DNA of 64,000 nt from Bifidobacterium breve. Lineage in GTDB: Bacteria > Actinomycetota > Actinomycetes > Nanopelagicales > Nanopelagicaceae. How positions within the stretch are numbered: position 1 is the stretch's first letter; every line of letters starts with the position of its first letter. Under the pieces are notes generated by a model, which was given only the letters and a program-made list of their open reading frames with translations, was not told where the DNA came from and searched no databases. The translations under genes were made by a program, and so were the position numbers. The DNA lies in NCBI GenBank assembly GCA_945889195.1, contig CAMDBB010000005.1, positions 51,075 through 115,074 of the forward strand. Direction: 5' to 3'. Below are positions 58,686 to 64,000 of the stretch, one piece after another.

Positions 58686-60551
58686 ATGTCGCAATATGCA
58701 GTGTGGATGACCTTTCGGTCTATGACTGCAGACCCATCTGTTAAATCACAGAAGTTAAAGCCGGGCACCGTCAAACGAATCTTCTCTTACGGAAAGCCAT
58801 ACCAAAGACAGATTTCGATTTTTCTTGTCACTGTCGTCATTGAAGCGCTCCTCATAATCTCAACGCCATTATTGTTGCGAGAGCTGATCGATAAAGGTGT
58901 AATTCCTCAAAACGGAAAGCTTGTTACCCAACTTGCTCTCCTTGTGGGGTTGCTTGCAGTCGTTGACGCTGGCTTCAATATCTTCGGTCGTTGGTACTCA
59001 GCACGAATCGGTGAGGGTCTTATCTATGATCTTCGCTCTCAAGTATTTGCGCATATTCAACGCCAATCAATCGCCTTCTTTACCCGCACTCAAACTGGTG
59101 CGCTGATTTCGCGCATCAACTCAGATGTGATGGGTGCGCAGCAAGCATTCACCGGAACGCTCTCAGGGGTCGTCAGCAACGTTGTATCTCTGATTTTGGT
59201 AGTAACTACGATGCTCATTCTCTCTTGGCAGATCACTGTTGTATCGCTCTTGCTACTGCCGGTCTTTCTCCTTCCTACTAAGTGGGTAGGCAAGCGAATC
59301 CAAGCTTTGACGCGTGATTCCTTTAATCTCAATGCGACCATGTCGAGCACAATGACTGAGCGCTTCAATGTATCTGGAGCCCTCTTGGTGGCACTTTATG
59401 GAAAACCGAAGAAGGAAGAGACCTTCTTTAGAACTCGCGCCCGCAAAGTTGCAGATATCGGTATCCATACAGCGATGCTCAATCGCGTCTTCTTTGTTGG
59501 GATAACCAGCGTGGCTGCCATTGCTACCGCCTTCGCATATGGAATCGGTGGGCATTTAGCAATCTCAGGAACTTTGACCGTCGGCACTCTCTTAGCAATC
59601 ACAGCCTTGTTGGCACGTCTCTATGGTCCGCTGACGGCACTTTCAAATGTGCGCATTGATGTAATGACTGCGCTCGTATCCTTTGAGCGAGTCTTTGAAG
59701 TGCTCGATCTGCAACCGATGATTACCGATAAACCAGATGCAATAGAGCTCAAAGATAAGCGCGCAACTGTTGAGTTCAAAAACGTAAGGTTTGCGTATCC
59801 AAGAGCCGAAGAGATATCACTCGCATCACTCGAATCTGCTGCAAAACCAGAGACCGTTGATAGCGGTGAAGTGCTTAAAGGAATTTCTTTTATAGCCGAG
59901 ACCGGAACGATGACAGCCATCGTTGGACCATCGGGTGCAGGCAAGACAACAATGAGCGCTCTTCTTCCCAGGCTCTATGACGTTACTCAAGGCGCAATCG
60001 AGATCAATGGAGTTGATATCAGAGATTTCACCGCCCAATCTCTGCGCGACTCAATCGGTGTAGTGATGCAAGACGCTCATCTCTTTCACGAAACCATCGC
60101 TGAGAATCTTCGATATGCAAAGGAAGATGCAACTGAGTCAGAGATGATTGAGGCATGTAAAGCAGCTCAAATCTGGAACTTGATCGAGTCACTTCCCAAT
60201 GGTTTCGACACTATGGTGGGGGAACGTGGCCACCGACTCTCAGGAGGTGAGAAGCAGCGCCTTGCTATCGCCCGTCTTCTACTCAAAGCCCCGGCGATTG
60301 TCATACTCGATGAAGCGACAGCGCACCTAGATTCCGAGAATGAATCTCTCGTTCATGAAGCGCTCAAAGTCGCTCTGCGTGGTCGTACCTCAATTGTGAT
60401 CGCCCACCGTTTGAGTACGGTGATGGAAGCTGATCAGATACTTGTCTTAGAGAAGGGCGAAATTAAAGAGCGAGGAAGACATGAAGAGCTAATCGCTCGT
60501 GGTGGACTTTACTCAGAGCTCTTTATCCGACAGGACATCACGACGAATTAG
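58686..60551 (+). CDS. ABC exporter half-transporter (TMD-NBD)
   Basis: 621 aa. Six-helix ABC_membrane domain (about residues 30-320) with IQRQSIAFFTRTQTGALISRINSDV, then an ATPase domain: Walker A VGPSGAGKTTMS, signature HRLSGGEKQRLAIARLLL, Walker B AIVILDEATAHLD, H-loop VIAHRLSTV. Probably a homodimeric exporter of the MsbA/multidrug type; substrate unknown. Its last 39 bp overlap the 3' end of the convergent SURF1 gene. Confidence 0.93.
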   Translation: MSQYAVWMTFRSMTADPSVKSQKLKPGTVKRIFSYGKPYQRQISIFLVTVVIEALLIISTPLLLRELIDKGVIPQNGKLVTQLALLVGLLAVVDAGFNIFGRWYSARIGEGLIYDLRSQVFAHIQRQSIAFFTRTQTGALISRINSDVMGAQQAFTGTLSGVVSNVVSLILVVTTMLILSWQITVVSLLLLPVFLLPTKWVGKRIQALTRDSFNLNATMSSTMTERFNVSGALLVALYGKPKKEETFFRTRARKVADIGIHTAMLNRVFFVGITSVAAIATAFAYGIGGHLAISGTLTVGTLLAITALLARLYGPLTALSNVRIDVMTALVSFERVFEVLDLQPMITDKPDAIELKDKRATVEFKNVRFAYPRAEEISLASLESAAKPETVDSGEVLKGISFIAETGTMTAIVGPSGAGKTTMSALLPRLYDVTQGAIEINGVDIRDFTAQSLRDSIGVVMQDAHLFHETIAENLRYAKEDATESEMIEACKAAQIWNLIESLPNGFDTMVGERGHRLSGGEKQRLAIARLLLKAPAIVILDEATAHLDSENESLVHEALKVALRGRTSIVIAHRLSTVMEADQILVLEKGEIKERGRHEELIARGGLYSELFIRQDITTN

Positions 60552-61232
60552 AATTCGTCCGTAGACCACTAATCCTCCGAAGAAGACCCACTGCAAGGCA
60601 TATGCCATGTGAGGGCCATCAGATAACTCAGGAAGTTCTGCCGCAACAGCAGGTGTGAGCGCTGGATCGTTGCCTCGAAGCAAATCGATGTAGAAATTCT
60701 CTGAAACCTGAGATTGTGATTGGGCATTAGCCTGTGAGATCAGACCGCTAGATCCATCGCTGGGAAGAGCAAAGAAAGCACCTTGTGGAAGTGAAGAATC
60801 CAACCGCAGGCGTCCTTCGATAGTGACTTGGCTAGAAGGAAGTTCAGGGATAACTGGGGGAGTCAGAGCGTTAGGGCCAGCCTTGATCCATCCGCAATCC
60901 ACCCAGAAACTCTTGCCATCTTGAGTTTCAAAGCGTGTAAGAAGTTGAAAACCGTAGACGCCTTCAAAGTAACGGTTGCGAAGAAGAATCTGTTGAGTTG
61001 TATCAAATGATCCGGAGATAGTTGTGGTTTGCCATTCATGTGCGGCGACATCACTTGCTAGGGCGGCTAGTGGCGCAGCAGGCCTTGCCGTGTTCTCTTC
61101 GATTGCGTCATTGCGAGCTTGCCTATCTAGCCCACGATTAAATTGCCATTGCGCTGCCCATAAACATAAGACAATCAGTAGTAGTGCAACCAGACTTTTC
61201 AGAAGAGAAAGTTCTTCCTGATTCTTACTCAA
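60513..61232 (-). CDS. SURF1-family cytochrome oxidase assembly protein
   Basis: 239 aa. Two membrane segments, near the N-terminus (LVALLLIVLCLWAAQWQFNRGLDRQ) and C-terminus (YALQWVFFGGLVVYGRIL), flank an extracytoplasmic domain with VTIEGRLR and FWVDCGWIKAG-type SURF1 signatures. Assists heme a insertion into cytochrome oxidase, consistent with ctaA in the window. Start overlaps the upstream DUF3099-like gene by 8 bp. Confidence 0.88.
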   Translation of the reverse strand: MSKNQEELSLLKSLVALLLIVLCLWAAQWQFNRGLDRQARNDAIEENTARPAAPLAALASDVAAHEWQTTTISGSFDTTQQILLRNRYFEGVYGFQLLTRFETQDGKSFWVDCGWIKAGPNALTPPVIPELPSSQVTIEGRLRLDSSLPQGAFFALPSDGSSGLISQANAQSQSQVSENFYIDLLRGNDPALTPAVAAELPELSDGPHMAYALQWVFFGGLVVYGRILIRRDVLSDKEL

Positions 61233-61497
61233 TTCCTCGCGGCCTCTTCTTCAAAATCGCAGCGCCTGGAATCACTGTCTCGCGACCCGCATTGGCAACA
61301 ACGACCGCTATATACGGGAGAGTAACCGCGCCAAGGAGAGCAAACCAACGATAAGGGCTAGGAAGAATGACGGTGAGGATAAAGCAGGCGGTGCGAATCA
61401 TCATGGAGATGAAATAGCGACGCTGGCGAGCTGACTGATCAGTAGATAAACCTGTAGGGGCACTAGTGATGTCGAAAACGTCATCTTCTTTAGCCAT
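61225..61497 (-). CDS. DUF3099-like small membrane protein
   Basis: 90 aa with two membrane segments (about residues 31-45 and 50-70) after a polar N-terminus that ends SARQRRYFISMMIRTACF, the typical actinobacterial DUF3099 core. Often found beside SURF1 and fabG in actinobacteria. Function unknown. Minus-strand TACTGT ends 6 nt before the ATG. Confidence 0.82.
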   Translation of the reverse strand: MAKEDDVFDITSAPTGLSTDQSARQRRYFISMMIRTACFILTVILPSPYRWFALLGAVTLPYIAVVVANAGRETVIPGAAILKKRPRGIE

Positions 61498-61503
61498 GGA
61501 GCA

Positions 61504-61518
61504 ACAGTAGGGTAGTTT
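61504..61518. promoter_or_regulatory. Divergent leaderless -10 pair between the DUF3099-like gene and fabG
   Basis: Minus strand TACTGT (61504-61509) ends 6 nt before ATG 61497. Plus strand TAGTTT (61513-61518) ends 6 nt before ATG 61525. The two start codons are only 27 bp apart, so polymerases at the two promoters should exclude each other. Confidence 0.55.
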
Positions 61519-61524
61519 TCTCTC

Positions 61525-62238
61525 ATGAGCGACTCGACTTCCATCGCGCTAGTAACAGGTGGAAACCGCGGCATCGGTTTAGCGATTGCTCGCTCCTTGC
61601 AATCAGAGGGCCATCGGGTCGTCATTACTTATCGCAACGGTACGCCGCCTGAAGGCTTTGATGCCGTTCGGATGGATGTCACAGATGGGCAGAGCGTTGA
61701 ATCTGCATTCGCCAAAATCGAAAGCGAGATTGGTCAACCAGAGATCATCGTGGCTAACGCAGGAATTACCAAGGACACCCTTGTGATGCGAATGTCTGAT
61801 GAAGATTTCGAGAGCGTGATTGATGCCAACCTCACCGGAGCTTTCCGCGTAGCAAAACGTGCGACGAAGGGGCTGCTCAAACTAAAGCGTGGCCGTCTGA
61901 TATTTGTCGGTTCTGTTGTGGGCTCCGTCGGCGCAGCCGGACAAGTTAATTACTCCGCATCTAAATCTGGCCTGGTCGGTATGGCGCGTTCCTTTGCTCG
62001 CGAACTGGGCAGCCGTGGGATTACCGCCAATGTGATCGCACCAGGATTTGTTGAGACAGATATGACCTCATCCCTTGATGAGAAGCGTCGTAGCGATATC
62101 GCAGCTCAGGTTCCACTTGGACGCTTCTGCTCTGCCGAAGAAATCGCGGAAGTGGTCTCGTTCATTGCATCGAGCAAAGCTAGCTACATCACCGGAGCGA
62201 TCATTCCGGTCGATGGTGGATTAGGAATGGGGCATTAA
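61525..62238 (+). CDS. fabG: 3-oxoacyl-ACP reductase
   Basis: 237-aa short-chain dehydrogenase. NADPH motif VTGGNRGIGLAIARSL, NAG at ANAGITKDTLVMRM, catalytic Ser and Y-x3-K in GSVVGSVGAAGQVNYSASKSG. FabG rather than another SDR is supported by the next gene, fabI, 2 bp downstream (as in the mycobacterial mabA-inhA pair). Confidence 0.95.
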   Translation: MSDSTSIALVTGGNRGIGLAIARSLQSEGHRVVITYRNGTPPEGFDAVRMDVTDGQSVESAFAKIESEIGQPEIIVANAGITKDTLVMRMSDEDFESVIDANLTGAFRVAKRATKGLLKLKRGRLIFVGSVVGSVGAAGQVNYSASKSGLVGMARSFARELGSRGITANVIAPGFVETDMTSSLDEKRRSDIAAQVPLGRFCSAEEIAEVVSFIASSKASYITGAIIPVDGGLGMGH

Positions 62239-62240
62239 CT

Positions 62241-63008
62241 ATGGGGATCTTGCAAGGAAAGAATATTCTCGTAACAGGTGTACTGACCGATGGCTCCATT
62301 GCCTTCCATATTGCCAAGATTGCACAAGAAGAAGGTGCAACAGTTCTGCTGACCGGCTTCGGTCGCGCTCTTAGTCTGACAACTCGTATCGCCGGCCGAC
62401 TTCCGCAATCGGCTCCCATCATCGAACTTGATGTCACCAACCAAGAGCATCTCGATGGGTTGGCGAGCGAAGTTACGAAGCACGTTCCTCATCTTGACGG
62501 AGTGGTTCATTCAATTGGCTTTGCACCCGAAGCTGCTTTAGGCGGCAATTTTCTCAACACTTCTTGGGAAGATGTTGCTACAGCCGTACATGTATCTGCA
62601 TACTCTCTGAAATCACTGGCAATGGCTTGTCGACCAACCTTTAAGGGTGGAGCATCTATCGTCGGGCTAGATTTTGATGCACAAGTTGCCTGGCCTAAGT
62701 ACGACTGGATGGGCGTTGCAAAGGCTGCTCTTGAATCCACATCGCGATATCTGGCACGTGATTTAGGAAGCGAGAATGTACGAATCAACTTAGTTGCAGC
62801 AGGTCCGATTAGAACGATGGCCGCTAAATCGATTCCTGGCTTTGATGAATTTGAAAAGGTCTGGAATGACCGTAGCCCTCTTGAATGGGATGTGACCGAT
62901 CCAGTGCCTGCTGCTAAGGCTGCGGTAGCGCTCCTAAGCGATTGGTTCCCAAAGACCACAGCTGAGATCATCCATGTAGATGGTGGGCTTCATGGAATGG
63001 GCGCATAA
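62241..63008 (+). CDS. fabI: Enoyl-ACP reductase (InhA/FabI type)
   Basis: 255 aa. N-terminal GKNILVTGVLTDGSIAFHIAK, the FabI form of the dinucleotide fold; HSIGFAPEAALGGNF; and catalytic Y-x6-K in KYDWMGVAKAALES. NADH-dependent last reduction of fatty-acid elongation. The stop codon sits in the loop of its apparent terminator. Confidence 0.95.
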   Translation: MGILQGKNILVTGVLTDGSIAFHIAKIAQEEGATVLLTGFGRALSLTTRIAGRLPQSAPIIELDVTNQEHLDGLASEVTKHVPHLDGVVHSIGFAPEAALGGNFLNTSWEDVATAVHVSAYSLKSLAMACRPTFKGGASIVGLDFDAQVAWPKYDWMGVAKAALESTSRYLARDLGSENVRINLVAAGPIRTMAAKSIPGFDEFEKVWNDRSPLEWDVTDPVPAAKAAVALLSDWFPKTTAEIIHVDGGLHGMGA

Positions 63009-63025
63009 CCTCGCCCGGATTTTTG
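62999..63025 (+). terminator. Terminator overlapping the fabI stop codon
   Basis: GGGCG (62999-63003) pairs with CGCCC (63012-63016) with the fabI TAA in the loop, followed by GGATTTTTG. The T-tract overlaps the presumed -35 region of infC. Confidence 0.6.
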
Positions 63026-63050
63026 ATTTAACCCCCGCTCAGGTAGCCTT
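63021..63050 (+). promoter_or_regulatory. infC-rpmI promoter
   Basis: TTTTGA (63021-63026) and TAGCCT (63044-63049) are 17 bp apart. The segment CCGCTCAGGTAGCCTT around the -10 differs by one base from that before secG. Confidence 0.55.
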
Positions 63051-63055
63051 GCCCC

Positions 63056-63220
63056 AGACCAGTAGCCCCGGCTGCTGCAAGAGGAGCTCACCGCTCCCAC
63101 CTCTTTCGCTCAGGCGGATTGGTTAGTCGGTAGTAAAACTGATTTGAGTTTTACTCTCTCTATGCGGTGCGCGTTTTTTGTAGCAACTTGGATACTCAAG
63201 AACCGAACATAGGAGCAGAA
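63056..63220 (+). promoter_or_regulatory. Structured leader of infC
   Basis: About 165 nt. Hairpin 1: GGAGC-TCACC-GCTCC (63083-63097), inside an AAGAGG/CCTCTT outer pair (63079-63084 and 63100-63105). Hairpin 2: AGTAAAACT-GATTTG-AGTTTTACT (63132-63155), perfect. Downstream GCGGTGCGCG-TTTTTT (63164-63179) looks like the 3' half of a terminator, and its GCGGTG can pair with CACCGC in hairpin 1. AGGAG (63211-63215) is the ribosome-binding site. It may control the infC-rpmI(-rplT) operon; this is inference. Confidence 0.5.
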
Positions 63221-63811
63221 ATCACAACAGAACCGCGCATTAACGACCGTATCCGCACACCCCAGATTCGTCTCATCAATTACACCGGTGAACAAGTTGG
63301 AGTTGTAGATATCGAAGCAGCGCTAGCAATGGCAGATGAAATCGGACTCGATCTCGTTGAGATCGCACCCGAAGCTAATCCACCAGTGTGCAAGATCATG
63401 GACTTCGGCAAGTACAAGTACCAGGAAGCACAGAAAGCTCGCGAAGCACGTCAGAACCAGACCCACATTGTGGTGAAGGAAGTGCGATTGACACCAAAGA
63501 TCGAAAATCACGACTACGAAACTAAGCGTTCTGCAGTCGAGAAGTTCCTCAAAGGTGGAGACAAGGTGAAGATAACGATGAAGTTCCGCGGCCGTGAACA
63601 AACACGTCCAGAGCTCGGGTACAAACTCTTGCAACGTCTTGCAGAAGATGTAAAAGAGATTGCATTCGTGGAGTTCGCTCCTAAGCAAGAAGGTCGACAG
63701 ATGACGATGGTCCTAGGGCCAACGAAGAAGAAGACCGAAGCGGTAGCAGAGCAGAAGGCAGCGCGAGCTGCCAAAGTGAAGGCTGCTGAAGAAGAAGCAG
63801 CCGCACAATAG
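63221..63811 (+). CDS. infC: Translation initiation factor IF-3, probable AUC start
   Basis: 196 aa if begun at ATC 63221 (read as [21 protein letters not shown]), which matches the normal N-terminus of actinobacterial IF-3 and follows AGGAG with 5-nt spacing. The track start (GTG 63167) lies in the leader with no ribosome-binding site; TTG 63188 is a weaker alternative. N-domain and C-domain are complete ([59 protein letters not shown]). Non-AUG infC starts allow IF-3 autoregulation in E. coli. Confidence 0.93.
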   Translation: MTTEPRINDRIRTPQIRLINYTGEQVGVVDIEAALAMADEIGLDLVEIAPEANPPVCKIMDFGKYKYQEAQKAREARQNQTHIVVKEVRLTPKIENHDYETKRSAVEKFLKGGDKVKITMKFRGREQTRPELGYKLLQRLAEDVKEIAFVEFAPKQEGRQMTMVLGPTKKKTEAVAEQKAARAAKVKAAEEEAAAQ

Positions 63812-63853
63812 TTTTAGAGATTTTCACAACGACGAAGTAACAGGAGAAGATAA

Positions 63854-64000
63854 ATGCCAAAGATGAAAACCCACAGTGGTGCGAAGAAGACCTTCCGCGT
63901 CACAGGTACCGGAAAGATCATGCACGAGCGTGCAGGCAAGCGCCACCTTTTGGAGCACAAGTCATCACGCGTTACTCGTCGTTTGAGCCAAGAGTCATCA
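63854..64000 (+). CDS. rpmI: 50S ribosomal protein L35, 5' part (runs off window)
   Basis: 49 codons visible: [21 protein letters not shown] then [12 protein letters not shown], which is L35 without doubt. Not in the ORF track because it is short and truncated. AGGAGA precedes the ATG, 42 bp after infC. rplT is expected next outside the window. Confidence 0.95.
   Translation, partial: MPKMKTHSGAKKTFRVTGTGKIMHERAGKRHLLEHKSSRVTRRLSQESS

Noticed and set aside
63167-63220. GTG 63167 as infC start
   Set aside because: Falls within the structured leader, has no ribosome-binding site and encodes a non-conserved leader (MRVFCSN). ATC 63221 after AGGAG fits better.

Overview
The window is an uninterrupted stretch of actinobacterial core chromosome with moderate G+C. 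It is very densely packed, with many 1-4 bp stop/start overlaps and no intergenic gap over 300 bp. Actinobacterial markers include RbpA, WhiA, an ANTAR response regulator of the PdtaR type, a PriA-type HisA, an InhA-like enoyl reductase, a SufR-led suf operon and a GltB/GltD pair beside lgt. The compactness, the branched-chain amino-acid ABC transporter and the thinned-out pentose-phosphate cluster suggest a genome-streamlined aquatic lineage such as the freshwater acI group (Nanopelagicales). That placement is inference; no 16S is present. I see no insertion sequence, prophage, CRISPR array or defence island.

Layout. 1-2133: 3' part of dnaE. 2210-7637: hisD-hisC-hisB-hisH-hisA/priA-hisF-hisI. 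7634-14006: trpE, a 51-aa membrane ORF missing from the ORF track, trpC-trpB-trpA, a MauE/DoxX protein, a DsbA-like thioredoxin and lgt. 14016-14729: VIT-family transporter. 14840-20804: gltB-gltD. 20844-22283: pyk. 22351-22423: an unusual tRNA 1 nt upstream of the ANTAR regulator (22425-23033). 23203-27950: livJ-H-M-G-F. 27956-28363 (-): hotdog thioesterase, divergent from polA (28395-31007). 31014-32240 (-): MFS. 32359-33690: rpsA. 33791-41271: coaE-uvrB-uvrA-uvrC. 41287-44085: rapZ-yvcK-whiA. 44200-47823: gap-pgk-tpiA-secG-rbpA. 47825-52297 (-): ctaA-tkt-pgi. 52378-58656: sufR-B-D-Rieske-C-S-U-T. 58686-60551: ABC exporter. 60513-61497 (-): DUF3099-like gene and SURF1. 61525-63008: fabG-fabI. 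63221-end: infC-rpmI.

How the parts fit. The his and trp blocks are probably linked through PriA, since no trpF is visible. glt supplies glutamate, and liv imports branched-chain amino acids or related compounds. gap-pgk-tpiA, pyk, pgi and tkt give lower glycolysis and the non-oxidative pentose-phosphate link. ctaA and SURF1 serve heme-copper oxidase assembly. suf builds Fe-S clusters, which GltB and GltD among others need.

The most notable non-textbook signal is regulatory. Many genes have a TANNNT-like -10 hexamer ending exactly 6-7 nt before the start codon, which predicts leaderless mRNAs. For trpB and the VIT gene the upstream stop codon TAG is itself the first half of the -10. Other points worth attention are the class-I-shaped tRNA with a CAA anticodon abutting the ANTAR regulator, a probable AUC start for infC in a structured leader, a hairpin covering the gltB ribosome-binding site, a palindrome over the sufR start, and terminators placed inside or over coding ends.
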